Made by a program: the position numbers and the translations under genes
Notes under the pieces: generated by a model
Told to the model about the DNA's origin: nothing
Database searches by the model: none
The model's input: only the letters and a program-made list of their open reading frames with translations
In this document: positions 1 through 4,940 of the stretch, piece by piece
Position numbering within the stretch: position 1 is the stretch's first letter
Layout of the letters: each line of letters starts with the position of its first letter
Assembly: GCA_937859855.1 (NCBI GenBank)
Contig: CALMAR010000247.1
Coordinates: forward strand, 1-6,478
Source: an uncultured Kineosporia sp.
Lineage (GTDB): Bacteria; Actinomycetota; Actinomycetes; Actinomycetales; Kineosporiaceae
Direction of reading: 5' to 3'
Length of the DNA: 6,478 nt

Positions 1-295
1 CGCCCACGCCGCCTACCGGGTGGTGCAGGAAAGCCTGACCAATGCTGTGCGGCATGCGGCCGGTGCGCCGGTCCGGGTGCTGGTCCGAGGTGAGCGGGAG
101 GGGCGGGCGCTGATGGTCCGGGTCGAGAACGACGCCCCCGGGGACCAGATCGGGCCGCCCCCGGTGGAACCGCCGCGCGGCACCGGCCGGGGCCTGATCG
201 GGCTGCGGGAAAGGGTTCTGGGATTGGGCGGCTCTTTCAGCGCCGGGCCGGTCGCGGCCGGAGGCTGGGCGGTCGAGGCACGCCTGGCGGCGTAA
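1..295 (+). CDS. Sensor histidine kinase, NarL/DesK type, C-terminal part (partial)
   Basis: This is the last 97 residues of a two-component sensor kinase; the start lies outside the window. The reading frame begins at base 2 and ends with TAA at 293-295. The visible part is the HATPase_c ATP-binding domain. The N box is near residues 10-19 (ESLTNAVRHA, Mg/ATP-binding Asn at residue 14). A degenerate G1 region follows (VENDAPGD), and then a G2 box (GTGRGLIGLRERV) and a closing beta strand (GGWAVEARLAA). The GLIGLRERV wording is typical of the HisKA_3 (HPK7) family, so the kinase should phosphorylate a LuxR/NarL-type response regulator. No such regulator follows within the window; it may lie upstream. 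The sensor domain and phospho-accepting His are not visible, so the signal is unknown. Confidence 0.93.
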   Translation, partial: AHAAYRVVQESLTNAVRHAAGAPVRVLVRGEREGRALMVRVENDAPGDQIGPPPVEPPRGTGRGLIGLRERVLGLGGSFSAGPVAAGGWAVEARLAA

Positions 296-331
296 GACCG
301 GTTATGACCGGTTAAGGCCGCTAAGGCCGCC
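296..331. repeat. Short tandem direct repeats just after the kinase stop codon
   Basis: Two 10-base units (GACCGGTTAT, then GACCGGTTAA) lie at 296-305 and 306-315. They are followed by two 9-base units (AAGGCCGCT, AAGGCCGCC) at 314-322 and 323-331. Each decamer contains the palindrome ACCGGT. The CCGGTTA at 308-314 can pair with TAACCGG at 350-356, and the copy at 298-304 could compete for the same partner. This could be a weak terminator for the kinase gene or a regulator-binding site upstream of the lipoprotein gene. There is no T-run. The repeats are plain in the sequence; a function is only inferred. Confidence 0.5.
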
Positions 332-438
332 GCTGAGGTCACGAAACAGTAACCGGGCCGGTGGGACCAATCCTCGTGGGTTGTGGTGGCGAACCGAGAT
401 CGAGCCACTGATTCAACTCCTCTTAAGGATGAAAACCC

Positions 439-1095
439 ATGCGCACATTGACAAAAACAGCCATCTCGCTCGGCACGGCAGGTCTGCTGATGAGCGGCCT
501 CGCGGCCTGTTCCTCGGATTCGGACAGCTCCTCGACGGCGGCCTCTGCGGCTCCTTCGGCACCGATCGCGACCCTGGCCAGCCTGTCTGGCACCGACACT
601 CAGGTGACCCTGGACCAAGGGTTCGTCGACGCCCTGAAGAGCCTGAAGCTGACGCCCGGTGTGACTGGAACCGCCACGCTGACCGACGGTGCCCTGCACT
701 TCCCCATCACCGGCGGCAATGTGAAGTACTTCGGCCCGAATTCGAGTGTGCGCCCATACGTTCAGGGTGAAATCGACCACAACGGATCAGGGATCACTCT
801 GACCGGCGGCAAGACTGTGGTCGGGCTGTCGGACTTCAAGATCGACCCGGGCATGAGTCACCTGACCGGAACCGTGACGGCCAATGGCCAGGTCGTCGGT
901 AAGGACGTCTACATCTTCAACCTGGACGGCTCCACCCTGAAGCCGCTGGCCAAGGACTCCGCCGGTGACGCCATCCTGGAAGGCACCAAGGTCTACGTCA
1001 GCCCGGACGCCGCCGCGCTGCTGAACAAGACCTTCGGCACCGACGCCGTCACCAACGCGCTGCTGGTCGGCGTCGCCAAGATCACCGCCAAGTAG
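439..1095 (+). CDS. Secreted lipoprotein of unknown function
   Basis: A 218-residue protein with a lipoprotein signal peptide: Arg2 and Lys6, a hydrophobic stretch at residues 8-20, and a lipobox LAAC with the lipidated Cys at 24. The mature protein should be anchored on the outer face of the cytoplasmic membrane. Residues 25-44 are a Ser/Ala-rich linker. Residues 45-218 form one compact, probably beta-rich domain with a FPITGG motif at 88-93, repeated Gly-turn patterns (QGEIDHNGSGITL, LTGTVTANGQ), and a more helical end near 190-205. The patterning recalls actinobacterial HtaA-like beta domains, but I cannot assign it to that family. The ATG start is supported by AAGGAT at 425-430, which ends 8 bases upstream. 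It stands alone between the kinase gene and a convergent gene; no clear promoter was found in 332-424. Tail Cys residues are absent, so no disulfides are expected. Confidence 0.9.
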   Translation: MRTLTKTAISLGTAGLLMSGLAACSSDSDSSSTAASAAPSAPIATLASLSGTDTQVTLDQGFVDALKSLKLTPGVTGTATLTDGALHFPITGGNVKYFGPNSSVRPYVQGEIDHNGSGITLTGGKTVVGLSDFKIDPGMSHLTGTVTANGQVVGKDVYIFNLDGSTLKPLAKDSAGDAILEGTKVYVSPDAAALLNKTFGTDAVTNALLVGVAKITAK

Positions 1096-1111
1096 CCGAC
1101 CGGCTACCCAA

Positions 1112-1176
1112 GATCGCCGGTTCAGCCCGGCACTGTGCGAGCTGTACTAGCACGGAGCCGGGCTGAGCTGGCGATC
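1112..1176. terminator. Long bidirectional hairpin terminator between convergent genes
   Basis: The arms at 1112-1131 and 1157-1176 pair over all 20 positions, with 18 Watson-Crick pairs and two G-U wobbles. An A-A mismatch (1132/1156) is followed by a further 6-bp stem (1133-1138 with 1150-1155, one wobble) and an 11-base loop at 1139-1149. It begins 16 bases after the lipoprotein stop codon. On the other strand its far arm overlaps the stop codon of the DUF3253 gene by two bases. No T-run follows on either strand, which is common for actinobacterial terminators. A second small inverted repeat, TAGCCG/CGGCTA at 1093-1106, includes the lipoprotein stop codon itself. Confidence 0.8.
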
Positions 1177-1522
1177 ATGGCTGTTCAGCCTGGTTCCGCC
1201 GATCACCGATCCGCCGGATCCGGATCGGTCCAGTGGCGTATGGGCCGGCCACCTTTCCGCCCTGGGTGATCTCCACCGAGCCAGCAGCCATCAAGTGCCG
1301 GGCCGCGGCCCGGGCGGGTTCCATCAGGTCGCGCCAGGTGTCGCCGCCAAGGGCCCGGGCAACCTCGGATGGGCAGATCGTCGCCCCGGGATCCCGCTGG
1401 GCCAGCAGAGCCAGCATGGTCTGCTCCAACCGCAGCTGTATCCCCGCATCGGGCCCGGACTGGTTGCTCACTGGTCCAGTGTGTGCCATGCACCGGTGTG
1501 CGCCGACGAAGGCCTCGCGCAT
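1175..1522 (-). CDS. DUF3253 domain protein
   Basis: A 115-residue small basic protein. Residues 30-103 match the DUF3253 pattern as I know it: a first helix (RLEQTMLALLAQR, 31-43), the signature TICPSEVARAL at 48-58, WRDLM at 63-67, an Arg/Ala-rich helix (PARAAARHLMAAG, 69-81), then the wing-like VEITQGGKV (83-91) and GPIRI (98-102). The fold is expected to be winged-helix-like, so nucleic-acid binding is possible, but no function is established. Catalytic residues are not recognisable. The start is uncertain: ATG at 1522 gives 115 residues and ATG at 1489 gives 104. Neither has a clear ribosome binding site, and both keep the whole domain. TGA is at 1175-1177, inside the arm of the shared terminator hairpin. 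The gene is divergent from the small acidic protein at 1629. Confidence 0.85.
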   Translation of the reverse strand: MREAFVGAHRCMAHTGPVSNQSGPDAGIQLRLEQTMLALLAQRDPGATICPSEVARALGGDTWRDLMEPARAAARHLMAAGSVEITQGGKVAGPYATGPIRIRRIGDRRNQAEQP

Positions 1523-1530
1523 GGAGCCGA

Positions 1531-1587
1531 TGCGCGTGACCGGCTCTCATCGTTATCGTCGACGAGCACGGTTCTGGCCACGGGCAT
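1531..1587 (-). pseudogene. Possible N-terminal remnant of a response regulator
   Basis: From ATG at 1587, the minus strand reads MPVARTVLVDDNDESRSRA. This resembles the first beta strand and acidic pocket (paired Asp) of receiver domains, which often begin with a pattern like TVLVVDDNDEFR. One hydrophobic residue seems to be missing before the Asp pair. After about 19 residues the similarity stops. The frame runs on as unrelated sequence to a stop near 1468, overlapping the DUF3253 gene in another frame. There is no phospho-acceptor Asp, no remaining receiver domain and no output domain, so it would be non-functional. The match is very short and could be chance. A second reading is that this is just the upstream region of the DUF3253 gene. 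Confidence 0.35.
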
Positions 1588-1617
1588 GACCCCCGGCTGG
1601 AGCCGACGATGGCTACC

Positions 1618-1623
1618 GAGGAG
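1618..1623 (+). promoter_or_regulatory. Strong ribosome binding site for the small acidic protein
   Basis: GAGGAG lies 5 bases before the ATG at 1629. It is the best Shine-Dalgarno match on the plus strand of this window. It is the main reason for choosing the plus-strand frame here over open frames on the other strand. Confidence 0.75.
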
Positions 1624-1628
1624 ACACC

Positions 1629-1913
1629 ATGAGTGAGACCACAGACCAGATCGATCCTCGCAACAACCCCGAATCACTCACGGCGGACGGGGATGCCAGT
1701 CAGCTGGGGTCGCGTTCGAGCGGCGAAGGTGGGCCGCCGCCATCGGCCGCTCGCCCGGCGGGCTCGGTGCCCGGCGCTGCGGACCCTCAGGACGGCGACC
1801 CGGAGTCGGGTACGCAGGCAGGTAATCCACTGGATGGCGTGACCATTGACCCGGCGGACGCCGATAGTGCGGTGCCCGGGGATGAAGGCCCCGAACATCC
1901 CGGTCAGCGCTGA
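1629..1913 (+). CDS. Small acidic, probably disordered protein
   Basis: A 94-residue protein that I do not recognise. It is rich in Asp, Glu, Gly, Pro and Ser, with almost no aromatic residues, no Cys and no hydrophobic segment long enough for a membrane helix. It should be intrinsically disordered and acidic. The only mildly ordered-looking stretch is NPLDGVTIDPADAD, near residues 66-79. The start ATG has a strong GAGGAG site 5 bases upstream, and TGA is at 1911-1913, followed by a possible hairpin. It is divergent from the DUF3253 gene, so the roughly 100-bp gap between them should carry both promoters; I could not identify boxes with confidence. Low-complexity composition makes homology hard to judge. 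A non-coding alternative cannot be excluded, but the ribosome binding site argues for translation. Confidence 0.68.
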   Translation: MSETTDQIDPRNNPESLTADGDASQLGSRSSGEGGPPPSAARPAGSVPGAADPQDGDPESGTQAGNPLDGVTIDPADADSAVPGDEGPEHPGQR

Positions 1914-1914
1914 A

Positions 1915-1952
1915 ACCGGTGCGCCTTCCAGCCCCACTTGGAAGCGGCCGGT
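1915..1952 (+). terminator. Possible terminator hairpin after the acidic protein gene
   Basis: ACCGG at 1915-1919 pairs with CCGGT at 1948-1952, and CTTCCA at 1925-1930 pairs with TGGAAG at 1939-1944, leaving an 8-base loop. Between them there are a few more pairs and two bulges. It starts one base after the stop codon. No T-run follows. The position favours a terminator, but the interrupted stem makes this tentative. Confidence 0.42.
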
Positions 1953-2073
1953 GTCCGCACGGCGGCCGCCGCTGCGGCGCCGAAAATGCCAGCCGTCCCA
2001 GGCCGGGCACAGATGCGCTACCTCGCGGGCTCACAGTTCTGGGCGCGGGCGTGAGGCGAAACAAACGGCTACG

Positions 2074-2322
2074 GTCGCGCCACTGAAGGAGCAGGCCGCC
2101 GGCCACCAGCGCCGCAGTGGCCCAGCCGGCGGTCACGCCGAGGCCGGTCCACGGACTGATAGGCAGGCTGGCGAGATCGGTGGTGGCCTGGACGGCCAGC
2201 CCGGCGCTCATCGGCGCGATTCTCTCCAGCCGGCGCTGCCAGCCCGGGTCACTGATGGCCCGGGCGATGATCGGTGCGATGTAGAGCAGGCCGAGGACGG
2301 CTCCGATCGCGGTGACGGCTAC
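2074..2322 (-). pseudogene. C-terminal remnant of an ABC-2 type transporter permease
   Basis: The minus strand encodes about 80 residues that look like the end of an ABC-2 family permease. They run in order as follows: a membrane helix (AVTAIGAVLGLLYIAPIIA), a loop with WQRRLERIAPMSAG, the motif SPWTGLGV, and a last helix (GWATAALVAGGLLLQWRD). The PW-G-L then W-A-...-RD ending is typical of these permeases. The first two thirds of a normal protein of about 250-280 residues and the partner ATPase are absent. Upstream (higher coordinates) the frame runs into an antisense reading of a histidine kinase remnant. Downstream the frame has no stop where these proteins normally end, and continues as unrelated sequence to about 1678. 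A TAG at 2069-2071 lies just out of frame, so a small indel may have removed the natural stop. Non-functional as it stands. Confidence 0.72.
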
Positions 2323-2454
2323 GGCCTCGGCCTCGGTCTCGGTCTCGGTCTCGCCATCGTCAACACCGTCGTCCACGCACACCACGCCACCCTCATCACC
2401 GGCACCCGTCCCGAAGGCGGCCTGACCATCGCCGCCAGATTTCGACGGCGCTGA
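2317..2454 (+). pseudogene. C-terminal remnant of a classical sensor histidine kinase
   Basis: The last 45 codons before TGA at 2452-2454 read as the end of a HATPase_c domain. The G2 box is expanded (GYGLGLGLGLGLAIV) where the family has GxGLGLxIV. It is followed by VVHAHHATLITG and the final strand EGGLTIAARF, a normal kinase ending. The dimerisation helices, phospho-accepting His, N box and G1 box are all missing. Upstream of 2317 the same frame is only the antisense of the permease remnant. The fragment differs in type from the NarL-like kinase at 1-295, so it is not a simple duplicate of that gene. The open frame could be translated, but I see no start with a ribosome binding site close to the kinase part. 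I regard it as a dead fragment. Confidence 0.72.
2323..2352 (+). repeat. Five-copy hexanucleotide tandem repeat (GGYCTC)
   Basis: There are two GGCCTC units followed by three GGTCTC units, perfectly in phase. On the plus strand they encode alternating Gly-Leu and expand the G2 ATP-binding box of the kinase remnant. On the minus strand they give an alternating Glu/Thr/Ala run. Slippage of the normal GLGL codons is the likely origin. The repeat begins right beside the junction with the permease remnant. Confidence 0.85.
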
Positions 2455-2496
2455 TATCGGGGGGTTACGTCCGGACGAGGGCGCAGCTGCTGGTGG

Positions 2497-2961
2497 CTAC
2501 TCGTACACCGGCCGCCGATGAGCGGCGTCCAGGTGATCCCGCAGCGCGGTGAATTGGTCCACGGTGAGGAAGGAGGGATTAGCGGCCTGCGGCTGACGGA
2601 ACACCTCGGCGCCGGCCAGCCGGGAATCGGCCCGAAGGATCAGGCGAGGGATCCAGCGACCGGGATCGTCGATGACCAGGTCGAGCGGAATCCGCCATCG
2701 CCCGTCCGACGAGTCCGTCACCACGGGCCCGGCCACTACCCCGCTCCCCCACACACCGTACGGCAGCCGGCCGCGACTTCCGCTGGCCCAGAACACAACC
2801 CGGTGCCCGGCGCACATCAACCGGGCCCGGTACCCACGCTGCACGCACCAGCTCTCGACGTGAGGGTCCCGCCCGAAGCGCGCGACCAGATCCACTGCGT
2901 CCGCGTTGCCCTTGAGCAACCACGCTCCGAGCTTTTCCACCCGGACTTGGCGGTCAGTCAC
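2497..2961 (-). CDS. EVE-like (PUA-fold) domain protein
   Basis: A 154-residue cytoplasmic protein resembling the EVE domain family (PUA-like fold), whose members bind modified bases in RNA or DNA. Visible pattern: AWLLKGN at 13-19, WCV near 38-40, a basic YRARLMCAGHRVVFWASG stretch at 44-61 (strand, then the F-W-x-S-G core), WGSGVVAGPV at 71-80, a middle strand IPLDLVI (91-97), and the distinctive ending EVFRQPQAANPSFL at 119-132 followed by a helix. Start choice: GTG at 2961 has GGAGG 9 bases upstream and gives the usual family length. An ATG at 3027 would add 22 residues that look like leader sequence and has no ribosome site. TAG is at 2497-2499. The ligand is unknown. The nearest same-strand gene is 144 bp upstream, so separate transcription is possible. 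Confidence 0.78.
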   Translation of the reverse strand: MTDRQVRVEKLGAWLLKGNADAVDLVARFGRDPHVESWCVQRGYRARLMCAGHRVVFWASGSRGRLPYGVWGSGVVAGPVVTDSSDGRWRIPLDLVIDDPGRWIPRLILRADSRLAGAEVFRQPQAANPSFLTVDQFTALRDHLDAAHRRPVYE

Positions 2962-2970
2962 GCCACCGAT

Positions 2971-2975
2971 CCTCC
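2971..2975 (-). promoter_or_regulatory. Ribosome binding site that fixes the EVE-like gene start
   Basis: On the minus strand GGAGG lies 9 bases before GTG at 2961. It supports the 154-residue form over the longer frame that starts with ATG at 3027. Confidence 0.65.
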
Positions 2976-3075
2976 ACCCCCGGCCCTGTCCGAGGCTCCT
3001 GCCTGCAGCGAAAACCTTTGCGGGCATCCCGATGTGCCAGCGAGGCGAGGATCGCCCGCTCCCGCCGCTCGTCCC

Positions 3076-3099
3076 CCCGAACCGTCTGACCCGGTTGGG
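3076..3099 (-). terminator. Weak hairpin after the small 'Tol' gene
   Basis: AACCG at 3080-3084 pairs with CGGTT at 3092-3096 around a 7-base loop. After a G-G mismatch, two more C-G pairs extend the stem. It lies a few bases beyond the stop codon of the 3106-3417 gene on the minus strand. There is no T-run, so it is only a candidate terminator. Confidence 0.28.
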
Positions 3100-3105
3100 T
3101 ACCGG

Positions 3106-3417
3106 TCACGACATCAGTGCCAGGACGACCGGTTCCCAGCGGCCCCGGCGCTCGGCATCGGACTGCTCCCACCACGGTGTACCGCGCTCACCCAGCGCGA
3201 CCTTGGCCCGGTGCACCCGGTCGCGGGCCGCACGCTCTGCCTCTGGATCACCGAGCCGCATCGCCGCGCCCACCGCCCGGCGAGCGCTCATCAACTCGTG
3301 GCGCAGCACTTCGGACGCCTCCGGCGGCAGACCAGGATCCGTGGCCCGCCATCGACGGCCGCGGATGATCACGTAGCGACCGTCTGGCGCCGGCTCGACG
3401 TTCGCTTCACCCGCCAC
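3106..3417 (-). CDS. Small conserved actinobacterial protein (often labelled 'biopolymer transporter Tol')
   Basis: A 103-residue protein matching a small family that I recall from many actinobacterial genomes. The two conserved blocks are DGRYVIIRGRRWRATDP at residues 12-28 and RVHRAKVALGERGTPWWE at 67-84. They are joined by a basic helix (LRHELMSARRAVGAAM, 38-53). It has no signal peptide, membrane helix or Cys. The 'Tol' product name found in databases has no visible support here: there is no ExbD/TolR membrane anchor and no TolB propeller. The function is unknown; the many Arg and Trp residues would suit nucleic-acid or protein contacts, but that is a guess. The start is GTG at 3417, with only a weak G-rich site upstream (GGGCGG). 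It follows the ABC operon by 54 bp on the same strand, with no clear terminator between, so it may be read through from it. Confidence 0.82.
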   Translation of the reverse strand: MAGEANVEPAPDGRYVIIRGRRWRATDPGLPPEASEVLRHELMSARRAVGAAMRLGDPEAERAARDRVHRAKVALGERGTPWWEQSDAERRGRWEPVVLALMS

Positions 3418-3471
3418 CTGAGCAGTTTCCGCCCGGCATCCGCAGAGAGCCAGATGATGTCCGCGCCAATC

Positions 3472-4077
3472 TCACTCTCCGGTGATCCGGCCGTTCCGGA
3501 GCCGGATGATGTGGTCACATTGTTCGGCCAGGTCGAGGTCATGGGTGGCGATGATGACGGTGGCGCCGCCCGCGGCCAAGCGGCGCAGAACGGTCATCAC
3601 CATCATCCGATTGCCGGTGTCGAGCTGGGCGGTCGGTTCGTCGGCGAGTAACAGGCGGGGCTGGCTGACGATGGCGCGGGCGATCGCGACTCGCTGCTGC
3701 TCGCCGCCGGAAAGCTCCTCCACCAGGTGATGTGCTCGTTCGTCCAGACCTACCTCTTTCAGAGCCGCCGCCGCCTGGTCGATCACCTGCCGCCGGGGAC
3801 GCCCGGCGATCTGTCCGGCCACCTCGACGTTCTCGGCCGCGGTGAGCAGCGAGAGCAGGGCGAAGCTCTGATGTACGAGGCCGATCGATGCGGCGTCGAT
3901 GTCGATCGTCCCGGCTGCCGGGGCCTGAAGGCCGGCCAGCACATTGAGCAGCGTGGTCTTACCGGAGCCGGACGGCCCGACGAGCGCGCTCAACCGGCCC
4001 TTCGGGAAGGCAGCCGAGACACCGTCAAGCACCAGGACGTCGCCGAGTCTCACACTCAGCTGGGTCACGGCGGTCAC
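3472..4077 (-). CDS. ABC transporter ATP-binding protein, MacB/LolD type
   Basis: A 201-residue ATPase that should power the FtsX-like permease encoded two genes upstream. All catalytic motifs are intact: Walker A GPSGSGKT at 34-41, Q-loop Gln at 70 (VHQSFALL), ABC signature LSGGEQQRV at 122-130, Walker B LLLADEPT at 142-149, D-loop QLD at 151-153 and H-loop His at 179. It is slightly shorter than the usual 220-240 residues for this family. The segment between Walker A and the Q-loop is compact (residues 42-69), lacking most of the usual LolD/MacB insert in that region. The GTG start overlaps the stop of the preceding ATPase gene by 4 bases (GTGA at 4074-4077), indicating translational coupling. 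Substrate unknown; families of this type act on lipids, lipoproteins, peptides or envelope stress rather than nutrients. Confidence 0.95.
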   Translation of the reverse strand: MTAVTQLSVRLGDVLVLDGVSAAFPKGRLSALVGPSGSGKTTLLNVLAGLQAPAAGTIDIDAASIGLVHQSFALLSLLTAAENVEVAGQIAGRPRRQVIDQAAAALKEVGLDERAHHLVEELSGGEQQRVAIARAIVSQPRLLLADEPTAQLDTGNRMMVMTVLRRLAAGGATVIIATHDLDLAEQCDHIIRLRNGRITGE

Positions 4078-4940
4078 GAATCACCCCGGCCGGGCTCCAG
4101 ATGGTTCTCGGAGTGGATCTCGAGGTGGGTCGAACGGTCGACGAACCGGACCCTCGATCCGCTCGGATAGCGTTCCTGGACGTCCACCGGCAGCTGGACC
4201 GATCCGTCGGGGCCGACCAGGGCCAGCATCTGACCGGACCGGCTCTCGGCCCCCACCCGGCCGTCTCGCATGGCCAGGCTGCGGTCCATCGCCGCGCCCA
4301 GTTCAGGATCGTGGGTCACGGCCAGCACCGTCGTGCCAGCGTGGTCGCGCGCCCGCCGCAGCAGCTGGGCCACCAGGTCCCGGTTCGCCGGGTCCAGCTG
4401 GTTGGTGGGTTCGTCGACCAGCAGCAGCTTGGGATCATTGGCCAGCGCTGCGGCCAGCGCCAGCCGCTGTTGTTCTCCCCCCGACAAGGCCCGCACCGGG
4501 CGCCTGGCCGCTGCGCTCAGCTCGAAAAGGGACAGCAGTTCCGCACTGCGACGGCGGCGGCCGGCCGCAGTCGACCCGGGCCGGCGTTGTGCGAAATCCA
4601 GGTTGTCGATGACCCGCCCGTAGGGCAGCAGATTACGGTCGAGGTTCTGCGCCATCACCCCGATCCCTTGTGCTCGCATCATGAGTCGCTGCCGTTCGGT
4701 CAGCCGTCCCATGTCCTGGCCCAGCACCTCTACCCGCCCTGCGGACGGCGTCATCAGGCCCGCGAGGAGTGCCAGGAGCGTCGACTTGCCAGAACCGGAC
4801 GGCCCAACGATCCCGATCAACTCCCCCGCTCCGGCGATCAGCTCGACCCCGGACAGCGCGATCACCTCCGTGTCCCGGGTGCGATGGATGTGCACCACTC
4901 GCTCACAGCGCACCACCGCCTCGCTGGTCTGCGAACTCAT
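4074..4940 (-). CDS. ABC transporter ATP-binding protein with C-terminal extension
   Basis: A 288-residue ATPase, middle gene of the operon. Motifs are all intact, numbered from the chosen start: Walker A GPSGSGKS at 46-53, Q-loop Gln at 98 (VMAQNLDRNLLPY), signature LSGGEQQRL at 152-160, Walker B LLLVDEPT at 172-179, NQLD at 180-183, and H-loop His at 210. After the ATPase core, residues from about 233 to 288 form an extra, beta-rich tail containing GPDGSVQLPVDV and SGSRVRF. It resembles the 'G-x-LQLP' tails found on some actinobacterial ABC ATPases, which look like a small AbrB- or TOBE-like barrel. The tail may mediate dimerisation or regulation; this is inferred. The ATG at 4940 was chosen because GGGAGG lies 7 bases upstream and it overlaps the permease stop by 4 bases (ATGA); a frame starting 7 codons earlier is less likely. 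Confidence 0.95.
   Translation of the reverse strand: MSSQTSEAVVRCERVVHIHRTRDTEVIALSGVELIAGAGELIGIVGPSGSGKSTLLALLAGLMTPSAGRVEVLGQDMGRLTERQRLMMRAQGIGVMAQNLDRNLLPYGRVIDNLDFAQRRPGSTAAGRRRRSAELLSLFELSAAARRPVRALSGGEQQRLALAAALANDPKLLLVDEPTNQLDPANRDLVAQLLRRARDHAGTTVLAVTHDPELGAAMDRSLAMRDGRVGAESRSGQMLALVGPDGSVQLPVDVQERYPSGSRVRFVDRSTHLEIHSENHLEPGRGDS

Noticed and set aside
13..780. Long open frame on the minus strand across the kinase end and the lipoprotein gene
   Set aside because: Its translation is Arg/Ser/Gly-rich with no recognisable domain, and it lies antisense to two well supported genes. Open antisense frames are expected at this G+C.
1203..1550. Alternative minus-strand frame overlapping the DUF3253 gene
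   Set aside because: It is the out-of-phase reading of the DUF3253 gene, which carries the conserved CPSEVARAL and GPIRI motifs.
2323..2352. CRISPR or other spacer-bearing array
   Set aside because: The units are six bases long, directly adjacent and without spacers, so this is a simple tandem repeat.
1678..2385. Whole 235-codon minus-strand frame as one membrane protein gene
   Set aside because: Only about residues 23-104 look like a permease. The first 20 residues are the antisense of the kinase repeat, and the last 130 are the antisense of the acidic protein gene and its flank.
1846..2454. Whole 202-codon plus-strand frame as one gene
   Set aside because: Only the last 45 codons resemble a histidine kinase; the rest is antisense to the permease remnant and has no ribosome binding site at its start.
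3106..3417. Function in Tol-type biopolymer transport
   Set aside because: The database-style name is not backed by any membrane anchor, signal peptide or TolB repeat in the sequence.
2518..3651. Open frame of 377 codons on the plus strand
   Set aside because: It is antisense to the EVE-like, 'Tol' and ABC ATPase genes and has Pro/Arg-rich composition without a domain.
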